From NCBI GenBank assembly GCA_029432775.1, contig JAROAZ010000013.1:62001-126000 (forward strand): a stretch of 64,000 bases of DNA. Reading direction: 5' to 3'. The notes below the pieces were generated by a model, which ran no database searches, was not told where the DNA came from, and saw only the letters and a program-made list of their open reading frames with translations. The translations under genes were made by a program, and so were the position numbers. Shown piece by piece: positions 46,882-53,961 of this stretch (position 1 is the first letter of the stretch; the number at the start of each line of letters is the position of its first letter). This DNA comes from Pontiellaceae bacterium B12227. Its GTDB lineage: Bacteria; Verrucomicrobiota; Kiritimatiellia; Kiritimatiellales; Pontiellaceae.

Positions 46882-47619
46882 ATGATTTATCGATATATAG
46901 GATTCGAGACAGATAAAGAGTCTAAACTTCAAACACTCTTCAACAATGAGCTTTGGTTTTCATCACCCCAGAAGTTTAACGACCCATTTGATTGTCACTT
47001 CCATGTACAGGACAAGTTCTCTAGAGAAACATTTGAAAAATTCGCAGGCAATACCTCTAAGCTCTCCGGCAAAGACGCATCTTCTGACATAGCTATGTTT
47101 AATTCACTAGCGGGACAAGATGAATCCGTCTCAATATCTGGTCTAATGGAGCAATTGCAGCATCATATCGATGCCCATGGCATCTGTTGTTTTTCAAAAT
47201 TATGGAATTCGATTCTTATGTGGTCACATTATGCCGATAAACATACGGGGATATGCATTGGCTATGATGACACAAGAGATAATGGCGAATTGTGTGAGGT
47301 GAAGTATTCTACTCATTATCCTGAGCTACATGTAAATGAGACTGATACTTGTGATGGTCTCCAGACTTTTAAGGAGAAGTATTTGCTCACTAAATCCGCG
47401 GATTGGATTTATGAAAATGAATACAGACTAATCGATCCAATAAAATGCAATTTTAGAGATCCATCTCCATTTCCTATCGTAAATATCACTTTTGGAATAA
47501 AAATGGGGTCAAAGCTTAAACAAGATATTCTCAATCATTTTGGCGATGATGTGATGTTTTATAGCGCAATCCATAAAGCCACAGGAAGATATGGGCTCTC
47601 CAGGTTCCCTATAACCTAA
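46882..47619 (+). CDS. DUF2971-family protein
   Basis: The 245-residue protein carries the DUF2971 pattern: N-terminal YRYIGFETDKESKL, LWFSSPQKFNDPFDC, then CCFSKLWNSILMWSHYADKHTGICIGYD and KSADWIYENEYRLI. The function is unknown; such genes are common in defence and mobile regions. Base use is distinctly more A/T-rich than polA, which ends 12 nt upstream, so recent transfer is likely. No dispersed palindrome occurs in it. Confidence 0.83.
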   Translation: MIYRYIGFETDKESKLQTLFNNELWFSSPQKFNDPFDCHFHVQDKFSRETFEKFAGNTSKLSGKDASSDIAMFNSLAGQDESVSISGLMEQLQHHIDAHGICCFSKLWNSILMWSHYADKHTGICIGYDDTRDNGELCEVKYSTHYPELHVNETDTCDGLQTFKEKYLLTKSADWIYENEYRLIDPIKCNFRDPSPFPIVNITFGIKMGSKLKQDILNHFGDDVMFYSAIHKATGRYGLSRFPIT

Positions 47620-47708
47620 GGGCATGGATAGATAACTGAACAAATTTCAAATATCAGCGCCAAACGTGGCCCTCGACAAACCAATCCGCTTACCTCACAT
47701 ATACCAAT

Positions 47709-47892
47709 ATGAAAGTGACACTAAATATTGATGATCAGATCATAGCCGAAGCAGCGCGTTTGACGGGAATCAAAGAGAAAACCACCTTGGTGCGCAAAGG
47801 ACTTGAAGCTTTGATTGCGCAGGAGAGCAGCCCAGGACAACAAACAACTCGCCAAACTTCTGTACGACGGTGAAGTTACTAACCAAAGATAA
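47709..47892 (+). pseudogene. VapB-type antitoxin remnant (frameshifted)
   Basis: The start MKVTLNIDDQIIAEAARLTGIKEKTTLVRKGLEALIAQE matches DUF2191/VapB antitoxins. After about residue 40 the natural continuation (AAQDNKQLAKLLYDGEVTNQR, ending at 47892) is in another frame, and the original frame stops at 47873. No VapC toxin follows. The gene is a decayed orphan or lost its partner on insertion. It belongs with the A/T-rich transferred stretch from 46882. Confidence 0.75.
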
Positions 47893-47997
47893 ACGCCCAT
47901 TAACTGTAGCGAACCAACTGAAACTTGCTGTAGATTGAGATTGGCACCGTACAAGAAGCAGATCATCCATAATGAGAAGGAGCCCCGTTTCACGTGG

Positions 47998-48016
47998 CAT
48001 GGGCATTCTGCCCATG
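47998..48016. repeat. Perfect 19-nt palindrome
   Basis: CATGGGCA-TTC-TGCCCATG has perfect 8-bp arms. It lies in the 220-bp gap between the antitoxin remnant and the 40-residue gene, which otherwise holds only the promoter region of the latter. Similar GGGCAT hairpins recur, as far as I recall, in other PVC genomes. Confidence 0.6.
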
Positions 48017-48115
48017 ATCAGAAACCACCCCTCCAGATAAAACGATGAAGTTTCGGCATTAGAGAGTTCATCTGAATATGATATACAATACGTTGAACTT
48101 TATTTAGGAGACCTC

Positions 48116-48238
48116 ATGGCTAAACCGAACTATTCATACGAGAAGCGTCAAAAAGAACTGGCAAAGAAAAAGAAGCAGGAAGAAAAACGGAAGCGCAAAC
48201 AAGGAACCAAAGAAGGTTCTGCAGAAGAGCAAAAATAA
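48116..48238 (+). CDS. 40-residue lysine-rich basic protein
   Basis: The frame MAKPNYSYEKRQKELAKKKK followed by a Lys/Glu/Arg-rich tail is preceded by AGGAG at 6 nt. Similar short MAKPNY-type proteins occur in many proteobacteria; their function is unknown. The sequence is likely one charged helix, perhaps RNA-binding. It is followed after 14 nt by a membrane protein gene on the same strand. Confidence 0.75.
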   Translation: MAKPNYSYEKRQKELAKKKKQEEKRKRKQGTKEGSAEEQK

Positions 48239-48252
48239 AACGAGTCACCTTC

Positions 48253-48696
48253 ATGAAGAAAGAACAGGCGTCGCGCATTCCGATATTGCTCTCGGCCTTC
48301 GGATGCCCCGGTATGGGGCAGTTTTTTCAGAAACGATGGATTCCGGGCGTCATCTTTGCCGCAGGGTTTTTAGTCGGATTTGTCGGCGTGATGAAACTGG
48401 CAGTGCAGAATATCAGAGAACTGTATTCAATGGCTTTCAGTCCCGACTTCTCCTACGAACCCACACCTGTTCCGCTTGCAGCCTTTATTGCCCCGCTGAC
48501 GATTGCCGCCGTTTTCTGGCTCATCAGCCTTTTCGACGTTTTTTTTGCCCATCTGCGGAAGGGCCGCAGCATAAATGAAGAAATTTTTCTGAAGAATAAC
48601 CTACCAGCAACCGGATATCCCACCGCAGAGGACACGGAGCAGCACGGAGAGGAAAACTCCCAACCCTCGGATGTATCTGACGAAACGAGTGGTTAA
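48253..48696 (+). CDS. Small membrane protein of unknown function
   Basis: The 147-residue protein has two or three hydrophobic segments (about 10-25, 29-47, 74-95) with a CPGMGQFFQKRW turn between the first two, recalling TM2-type small membrane proteins, and a hydrophilic acidic C-terminal tail (110-147). It lies between the basic small protein and the endonuclease gene, the latter starting 1 nt after its stop. No function is assigned. Confidence 0.7.
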   Translation: MKKEQASRIPILLSAFGCPGMGQFFQKRWIPGVIFAAGFLVGFVGVMKLAVQNIRELYSMAFSPDFSYEPTPVPLAAFIAPLTIAAVFWLISLFDVFFAHLRKGRSINEEIFLKNNLPATGYPTAEDTEQHGEENSQPSDVSDETSG

Positions 48697-48697
48697 A

Positions 48698-49348
48698 ATG
48701 AACAGGGCTCCGGATATCCTGTTCGCCTACAAGGTGCTTTTTTCGCATTATGGAAAACAGCACTGGTGGCCGGCCGAGACCCGCCTGGAAATGATGGTCG
48801 GAGCAATCCTTACGCAGAACACGGCGTGGACGAATGTGGAAAAGGCCCTTTCCAATCTTCGGAAGGCTGATGCGCTGAACTTCCAGACATTGGAAAATGC
48901 ATCGCGGGAAGAAATCATCGAATGGATCAGGCCAGCCGGATTCTTCAATCAGAAGTCGGCTTACATTCAAGGCATGATTTCCAATGTTCGGAACAAATTC
49001 GGAGGCTCGCTCGACGAGCTGTTTGCTTTAGAAACTTCCAACCTTCGGAAAGAGCTGCTTTCATGGAAAGGAATCGGTCCGGAAACCGCCGACAGCATCA
49101 TCCTCTATGCAGCCCGGAAACCGGTATTTGTCGTCGATGCCTACACCAGACGCATCTGTACGCGCCATGGCTGGATCGGCGAAAAGACAAAGTATGACGA
49201 CGTGGCCAGACTGTTCAGCAACAACCTGCCGGAAGATGTTCAGCTGTTTAACGAATACCACGCACTGATCGTTCAGGTATGCAAAGAGCACTGCTCAGCA
49301 AGAAACCCGAAATGCGGAGACTGTCCGCTGGAATGTTTTTTATCGTAG
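48698..49348 (+). CDS. Endonuclease III-like HhH-GPD DNA glycosylase
   Basis: The 216-residue protein belongs to the HhH-GPD base-excision repair superfamily: MMVGAILTQNTAWTNVEKAL, the helix-hairpin-helix LLSWKGIGPETADSIILYA with the Lys position before GIG, the conserved VDAYTRRICTRHG (catalytic Asp), and a C-terminal [4Fe-4S] set CX6CX2CX3C (the last spacing is short). It excises damaged bases, with unproven specificity. Four dispersed palindromes or close variants fall within 200 bp and encode SNLRK, FQTLE, SNVRN and SNLRK. Confidence 0.88.
   Translation: MNRAPDILFAYKVLFSHYGKQHWWPAETRLEMMVGAILTQNTAWTNVEKALSNLRKADALNFQTLENASREEIIEWIRPAGFFNQKSAYIQGMISNVRNKFGGSLDELFALETSNLRKELLSWKGIGPETADSIILYAARKPVFVVDAYTRRICTRHGWIGEKTKYDDVARLFSNNLPEDVQLFNEYHALIVQVCKEHCSARNPKCGDCPLECFLS
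48850..49050. repeat. Cluster of four palindrome copies, three with TCGGAA arm
   Basis: 48850-48864, 48979-48993 and 49036-49050 read TTCCA-N4-TCGGAA; 48881-48895 is the exact form. The TTCGGAA variant also occurs at 11765 (opposite orientation) and 34376, so it is a subfamily rather than random decay. Confidence 0.75.
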
Positions 49349-49418
49349 ACGGAGCTTCCAGCTCCGTTGTCCCGGCATGAACCCGATCTAACGCAACGGA
49401 GCTGGAAGCTCCGTCTAC
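49345..49418. repeat. Perfect 25-bp inverted repeat, likely bidirectional terminator
   Basis: The arms 49345-49369 and 49394-49418 are perfectly complementary around a 24-nt loop. Each arm is itself a palindrome around GGAGCT-TCC-AGCTCC. It overlaps the stop of the endonuclease III-like gene and ends 6 nt before the gatB stop (convergent). Confidence 0.8.
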
Positions 49419-49423
49419 ATTTC

Positions 49424-50848
49424 TTACCCGTCAAGCTTCTGTTTAAGCATCTGCATGACGGCTCCGGGATTGGCTTTGCCGCGGCTGGCTTTCATGACCT
49501 GCCCCATGAGGAAGTTGATGGATGCCGGGTTGCCGGCTTTGTATTCTTCGACCGGCTTCGGGTTGTTGGCAATGGCTTCATCGGCCCAGCCTTCGAGCGC
49601 CGAATCGTCGGAAACCTGCGCGAGGCCTTTGGCTTCCATGATTGCTGCCGGCTCCCCGCCTTCGGTGAAGAGGATTTCAAAGATCTGCTTACCGCCACCA
49701 GTATTGATGGTCTTGGCATCGATCAACGAAATGATTTCCGCCAGCTTTTCCGGCGTCACTTTGGAATCGGAAATATTGAGATTCTGCTCAGACAACAGAC
49801 GGAGCATTTCTCCCATGATGAAGTTGGAAACCGCCTTGGCGTTTTTCGTATGCTTCATGGTTTCTTCAAAATAGTCCGCCATGGCTTTATCGGCGGTCAG
49901 TACGCCGGCGTCGTATTCCGGAAGGCCCAGATCGGACACATAGCGCTCGCGCCGCTGCGCCGGAAGCTCCGGCAGTTCCGAGCGCCACTGCTCAATCTGC
50001 TCCGTAGATACTTTAACGGGCATGAGGTCGGGCTCAGGAAAATAGCGATAGTCGTGCGCATTTTCTTTGGTGCGCTGCGAAAAGGTTTCGCCGCGGTCGG
50101 GGTTGTAGCCCCGCGTTTCCTGCACTACCGTTCCGCCGGATTCCAGCAAGTTGGTCTGACGGTCAATTTCATACTCGATGGCCTCTTTAATGAAGGCGAA
50201 CGAGTTCATATTTTTGATCTCGACCTTGGCGCCGAGTTCTTTCTGGCCGACCGGACGGACAGAGACATTCACATCGGAACGCATCTGCCCTTTTTCCTGA
50301 TCGCAGTTGGAGATCCCGCCATACTGCATGATCTGCTTCACATACGCCATGTAGGCCAGCGCGTCTTCGGCCGAGCTCATGCAGGGATCGGAAACAATTT
50401 CCATCAGCGCGGTTCCGGCACGGTTGTAGTCCACCAGACTGGCCCCGGCGACATGCGTATTTTTGGCCGCATTTTCTTCCTGGTGAATCCGCTCAAGGGT
50501 GAAGGTTTTCATTTCGCCTTCCACCTCAACCGTGACTTCCCCTCCCAGACAGATCGGCTCGTCGGCCTGCGTGATCTGATAGTTTTTTGCCATATCCGGA
50601 TAGAAATAGTTTTTGCGGTCCCACTTACTGTAGGGATTGATTTCGCAGCCGAGCAACAAGCCGGCTTTGCAGATCAGCTCAATCGCTTTTTCGTTCATCA
50701 CCGGCAGTGCACCGGGATAGCCCAGACACGTCGGGCAGACGTGGGTATTCGGCTCCGCGCCGTATTCATATTTGCACCCGCAGAACATCTTCGTGTTCGT
50801 TTTCTGCATAATGTGCGTTTCAAGACCGATGGTTGCTTCGTATTTCAT
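49424..50848 (-). CDS. gatB: Asp/Glu-tRNA amidotransferase subunit B
   Basis: The 474-residue GatB carries the kinase-like activity that activates Glu or Asp on mischarged tRNA. It shows YEATIGLETHIMQKTNTKMFCGC (zinc and active site), CPTCLGYPGALPVMN, YFYPDMAKNYQITQ and the C-terminal YqeY-like tail (VMKASRGKANPGAVMQMLKQKL). With GatA and GatC it makes Gln-tRNA and/or Asn-tRNA. Upstream, the 26-bp gap to gatA is a heptamer array. Confidence 0.96.
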   Translation of the reverse strand: MKYEATIGLETHIMQKTNTKMFCGCKYEYGAEPNTHVCPTCLGYPGALPVMNEKAIELICKAGLLLGCEINPYSKWDRKNYFYPDMAKNYQITQADEPICLGGEVTVEVEGEMKTFTLERIHQEENAAKNTHVAGASLVDYNRAGTALMEIVSDPCMSSAEDALAYMAYVKQIMQYGGISNCDQEKGQMRSDVNVSVRPVGQKELGAKVEIKNMNSFAFIKEAIEYEIDRQTNLLESGGTVVQETRGYNPDRGETFSQRTKENAHDYRYFPEPDLMPVKVSTEQIEQWRSELPELPAQRRERYVSDLGLPEYDAGVLTADKAMADYFEETMKHTKNAKAVSNFIMGEMLRLLSEQNLNISDSKVTPEKLAEIISLIDAKTINTGGGKQIFEILFTEGGEPAAIMEAKGLAQVSDDSALEGWADEAIANNPKPVEEYKAGNPASINFLMGQVMKASRGKANPGAVMQMLKQKLDG

Positions 50849-50872
50849 AATGCGTGATCCGTAATTCGTAAT
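50849..50872. repeat. Heptamer tandem array between gatA and gatB
   Basis: On the minus strand the gap reads ATTACGA, ATTACGG, ATCACGC, ATT: three and a half 7-mers immediately before the gatB start codon, leaving no clear ribosome site. Confidence 0.6.
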
Positions 50873-50874
50873 GA

Positions 50875-52338
50875 TTAAAGAGACGGGCGTTGTTTATGCC
50901 ATTCGGTGGACTGCTCGTACGCGTGACCGACTTTCAGGATGGTTTCCTCCTGAAAATCATCACCAATAATCTGCAGCCCGATCGGCATACCGTTGGATGC
51001 AAATCCGCACGGCAGCGACAGGGCGCAGTTTCCTGCCAGATTGATCGGCGTGGTAAGAATATCGTCGAGATACATCTTCAGCGGATCATCGGTTTTATCA
51101 CCCTTTTTATAAGCAGGCGTCGGGGTGACCGGAGCAAGAATCGCATCGCACTCTTTGAACGCTTCTTTGAAATCGTCACGGATCAGCGTACGGACTTTCT
51201 GCGCTTTTTTATAATAGGCATCATAGTAGCCGCTGCTGAGCACATAGGTCCCGAGAATGATCCGACGCTTCACTTCCTGACCGAATCCGGCCGAGCGGGT
51301 TTTAGCATAGAGCTCCGCCGGATCTTTACCGTCGAGGCGCATCCCATAGCGGATGCCATCAAACCGTGCCAGGTTTGCGGATGCTTCGGCCGTCGCAATA
51401 ATGTAATAAACAGCGATCGCATATTTGGCATTTGGCAGGCTCACATCGACAATCTCAGCACCGAGGCTTTTGCAATGCTCGACGGCATCACGAACAGATT
51501 TCTCAACTTCCGGGTCCATGCCTTCCACAAAATATTCCCTGGGCAGACCGAGTTTCATGCCCGCCAGCGAAGTATCGGACGGCAGATTTTTCCCAAAGGT
51601 TGGAACTTCCATTTCGATAGATGAAGAATCCATCGAATCATGTCCGCAGAGCGTTTCGAGCAGAATCGCGGAGTCTTTCACGGTTTTAGTCAGCGGCCCG
51701 ATCTGATCGAGCGACGAGGCAAAGGCCGTCAGACCATAGCGGGAAACCCGGCCATAGGTCGGCTTGACCCCGACGCACCCACAGAAGGCGGCAGGCTGGC
51801 GGATGGAACCGCCGGTATCCGAACCGAGCGAAGCAATCGCTTCGTCGGCCGCCACACAGGCAGCAGATCCGCCGGAGGAACCTCCGGGAACGTGATCGAG
51901 GTTCCAGGGATTGGAAGTTTTTCCCAGTGCCGCGTTCTCCGTACTGGAGCCCATGGCAAATTCATCCATATTCACGCGCCCGAGCAAAACAGCGCCGGCT
52001 TCGCGAAGCTTGGAGATAACCGTGGCGTCGTAGGGAGCAACATATCCTTCCAGAATTTTTGAAGAACAGGTGCAGGGTTGCCCTTTCACATTGAGCAGAT
52101 CTTTAATCGCAACCGGTATTCCAAGCATTGGAAGTTTTTCACCGGCGGCACGGCGCCCATCGGCAACCCTCGCCTGTTCGAGTGCGTCTTCACGGTCGAT
52201 GGTCAGATAGGCCCCGACGTTTCCGTCGTTCGCATCAATTGATGCCAGCACGTCGTTCACAATGTCGACCGACGTGCAATCGCCGGCGGCGAGCTTTTCG
52301 GAGAGTTCAGCAATAGTCAGTTTGTTCAGTTCAGCCAT
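50875..52338 (-). CDS. gatA: Asp/Glu-tRNA amidotransferase subunit A
   Basis: This 487-residue amidase from the ATG at 52338 releases ammonia from Gln for GatB. The Ser-cisSer-Lys triad is visible: Lys in VAIKDLLNVKG, and the GGSSGGSAA and GSDTGGSIRQPA blocks. The frame extends upstream to 52359, but those residues come from the inverted repeat of the neighbouring cassette. Palindromes at 51902 (SNPWN, a family motif) and 52119 (LPMLG) may be partly constrained by protein function. Confidence 0.96.
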   Translation of the reverse strand: MAELNKLTIAELSEKLAAGDCTSVDIVNDVLASIDANDGNVGAYLTIDREDALEQARVADGRRAAGEKLPMLGIPVAIKDLLNVKGQPCTCSSKILEGYVAPYDATVISKLREAGAVLLGRVNMDEFAMGSSTENAALGKTSNPWNLDHVPGGSSGGSAACVAADEAIASLGSDTGGSIRQPAAFCGCVGVKPTYGRVSRYGLTAFASSLDQIGPLTKTVKDSAILLETLCGHDSMDSSSIEMEVPTFGKNLPSDTSLAGMKLGLPREYFVEGMDPEVEKSVRDAVEHCKSLGAEIVDVSLPNAKYAIAVYYIIATAEASANLARFDGIRYGMRLDGKDPAELYAKTRSAGFGQEVKRRIILGTYVLSSGYYDAYYKKAQKVRTLIRDDFKEAFKECDAILAPVTPTPAYKKGDKTDDPLKMYLDDILTTPINLAGNCALSLPCGFASNGMPIGLQIIGDDFQEETILKVGHAYEQSTEWHKQRPSL

Positions 52339-52344
52339 ATTTAA

Positions 52345-52782
52345 ACCACTAATTTTCACTAATCTGCACTAATTCAGATTATGATCCTTTTCCATTCAAG
52401 TTCTTTTGTGTTCCCGAAGTTGACGAGATAACCAACCCGCTTTTTCGTTGCATGTAAATAATTAATCAATTGCGCTTCATGCTCTGCCAACAGTTTTTTC
52501 ACCGCCTTGATTTCCAGAACGATATCTTTGTTCACAAGGAAATCCGGGACATACCTCTTCTTTAACTTCTGTTCTTTGTAATAAAGGTTCAAATCGCACT
52601 GAGGAACAAAAGGAATCGATCTCATTTCCAACTCAATCTCAAGGCATTCCTGATATACCTCTTCAAGAAAACCGTGCCCCTGAACATTATAAACCTCAAA
52701 CACCGCACCCATCAGATCATAACCCTCCTGCTCTAACATCATATCCTCCATCAATTAGTGCTGATTAGTGACGATTAGTGGT
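52345..52782. mobile_element. Candidate GxxExxY cassette bounded by inverted ATTAGTG arrays
   Basis: Left end 52345-52374 and right end 52753-52782 are inverted copies matching at 27 of 30 positions; each holds three ATTAGTG heptamers at 10-nt spacing. Between them lies a single gene. The cassette sits 8 nt after the gatC stop and 6 nt before the gatA start, filling the whole gap. AAACC flanks both ends and may be a target duplication. Mobility is inference. Confidence 0.6.
52374..52739 (-). CDS. GxxExxY protein (PD-(D/E)XK-like nuclease fold)
   Basis: The 121-residue product is of the GxxExxY family (PDDEXK_3). The naming motif is GHGFLEEVYQECLEIEL, and a nuclease-type core VPDFLVNKDIVLEIKAV gives Asp plus Glu-x-Lys. 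The N-terminal helix and C-terminal GYLVNFGNTKELEWKRII are typical. The biochemical role is unproven; the fold suggests DNA cleavage. I start at the ATG at 52739 with GGAGG 5 nt upstream; starts at 52751 (ATG) and 52754 (TTG) are in frame. The stop lies in the left inverted array and the ribosome site just inside the right one. It interrupts gatCAB but keeps its direction. Confidence 0.85.
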   Translation of the reverse strand: MLEQEGYDLMGAVFEVYNVQGHGFLEEVYQECLEIELEMRSIPFVPQCDLNLYYKEQKLKKRYVPDFLVNKDIVLEIKAVKKLLAEHEAQLINYLHATKKRVGYLVNFGNTKELEWKRIII

Positions 52783-52790
52783 GCCCAAAC

Positions 52791-53087
52791 CTACTGGTCG
52801 ATAATTTTTGGGACGCGGACGTGGCCGTCGGCAGCGGACGGGGCATTGGCGATTACGTCGTCATGGTTGAGACTGGTTCCCAGCTCATCCTTACGCAGCA
52901 CATTAAATACGGGAATTGCATGAGCGGTTGGTTCAACCTCGGAGACGTCCAGTTCGTTGAGCTGTTCGACATAATGCAGCACCTGATCGAGCTGCCCCTG
53001 AAAGAGGGTCTTTTCTTCATCTGTCAGATCGATGCACGCAAGTTTCGCGACATAGCCGACATCCATTCCATCGTGTGTTTCGGACAT
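52791..53087 (-). CDS. gatC: Asp/Glu-tRNA amidotransferase subunit C
   Basis: The 98-residue subunit wraps around GatA and GatB. Typical features are VGYVAKLACIDLTDEEKTLFQGQLDQVLHYVEQLNELDVSEVEPTAHA and the C-terminal LRKDELGTSLNHDDVIANAPSAADGHVRVPKII. It is first of gatC-gatA-gatB, with the GxxExxY cassette between C and A. Confidence 0.95.
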   Translation of the reverse strand: MSETHDGMDVGYVAKLACIDLTDEEKTLFQGQLDQVLHYVEQLNELDVSEVEPTAHAIPVFNVLRKDELGTSLNHDDVIANAPSAADGHVRVPKIIDQ

Positions 53088-53105
53088 TTGTTTTCCTCAA
53101 TTTCC

Positions 53106-53140
53106 AAAAATAAAGCCCGCAGTATAAATAAACTGCGGGC
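53106..53140 (-). terminator. Terminator after the exosortase/EpsI pair
   Basis: On the minus strand GCCCGCAGT and ACTGCGGGC (9-bp stem, 53115-53140) are followed by TTTATTTTT. It separates the EpsI-like gene from gatC. Confidence 0.85.
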
Positions 53141-53149
53141 GCGCGCAAC

Positions 53150-53164
53150 TTCCAAGGCGTGGAA
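53150..53164. repeat. Intergenic TTCCAAGGCGTGGAA palindrome
   Basis: This exact-arm copy lies 2 nt beyond the stop of the EpsI-like gene and 10 nt before its terminator, the same stop-palindrome-terminator order as at 2830 and 9628. Confidence 0.75.
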
Positions 53165-53166
53165 GA

Positions 53167-53961
53167 TTACTCTCCGTAGGCCTTCGCTCGCATCGTATCC
53201 GTCAGCACATGCGGATAAACCTGCTGCACAAAATCGATGATTTCGGCTTCGTATTCGGTCCCTTCCGCCTCCCGCTGGCCCTGCACAGCGATGTAGGCCC
53301 AGCGATTAGCCTTACTGCGAACCACCCGGTCCCAGGCGAGCCAGAACATGCGGGAATAGTGCGAAGCAGTTTCGCGATCCTGCCCGACAAACCAATAGGC
53401 ATAGAAAGAATAGTACGGCACAGGCCCGTCCGCAGTTCGATAGGTTCGTGAGGTCTGAATGACCCGAACGGTAAGCGGGTCACGCCCTTCAAGCGGCACT
53501 TCAAGATCATATTCGCCGTCCATGTTATTCCCCTGCCCCTTCAGACAACGCTGCGGGCGGTGAATCGAATCACGGGCGGTTCCCGAAAGAACAATCGAGG
53601 TAAAAAGGCGTGTCCCGACATCATTGGTAAATGCGGATTTCACAAACTCCGTATCTTCAGGTAGCTGTTCTTTTTCGGCACGGGCCATATTAAACAGATG
53701 GTCGCCGCACTCCGGACAGATATCCGGGATTTCAAGCTCGCTAACATAAAACGAAGCATCTTTGTAGTCTTTGGCGCACAGTTCCGGGTTATGGCAGAAT
53801 TTCAGTTGATTTCCATGCCAGCCCTTCACATCTTCCGGCAGTTCCATTTTAACGCCCGGCACAAAGTCAAATTTCACATCCGTGGTGAAGGCCACGGCAA
53901 TGATCGCCAACCCCATCAGGATCACAATAGTTAAGAATGGCTTAAATAGGCTTTTTTCCAT
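53167..53961 (-). CDS. EpsI-like exosortase-associated protein (DUF3485 type)
   Basis: The 264-residue protein has an N-terminal membrane segment (ILMGLAIIAVAFTTDV) and an exported domain. The block DSIHRPQRCLKGQG matches the EpsI family that travels with exosortases. Two cysteine groups (CHNPELC and CPECG) could bind a metal or heme; CHNPELCAKDY is not a standard c-type heme motif. The gene overlaps the exosortase gene by 31 nt, so it is coupled to it. The role is probably in exopolysaccharide export or PEP-CTERM anchoring. Confidence 0.83.
   Translation of the reverse strand: MEKSLFKPFLTIVILMGLAIIAVAFTTDVKFDFVPGVKMELPEDVKGWHGNQLKFCHNPELCAKDYKDASFYVSELEIPDICPECGDHLFNMARAEKEQLPEDTEFVKSAFTNDVGTRLFTSIVLSGTARDSIHRPQRCLKGQGNNMDGEYDLEVPLEGRDPLTVRVIQTSRTYRTADGPVPYYSFYAYWFVGQDRETASHYSRMFWLAWDRVVRSKANRWAYIAVQGQREAEGTEYEAEIIDFVQQVYPHVLTDTMRAKAYGE

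Noticed and set aside
49367-50857. 496-codon open frame antisense to gatB
   Set aside because: gatB on the minus strand is full length and motif-complete; this frame is a shadow.
51902-51916. Palindrome copy in gatA as independent evidence for the repeat
   Set aside because: It encodes SNPWN, a motif conserved in GatA in general, so this copy may be coincidental; 38734 in oppC (KHWMGTD) and 52119 (LPMLG) share the problem.
53167-53961. c-type cytochrome in the EpsI-like protein
   Set aside because: CHNPELC and CPECG do not form CXXCH, so heme attachment is not supported.
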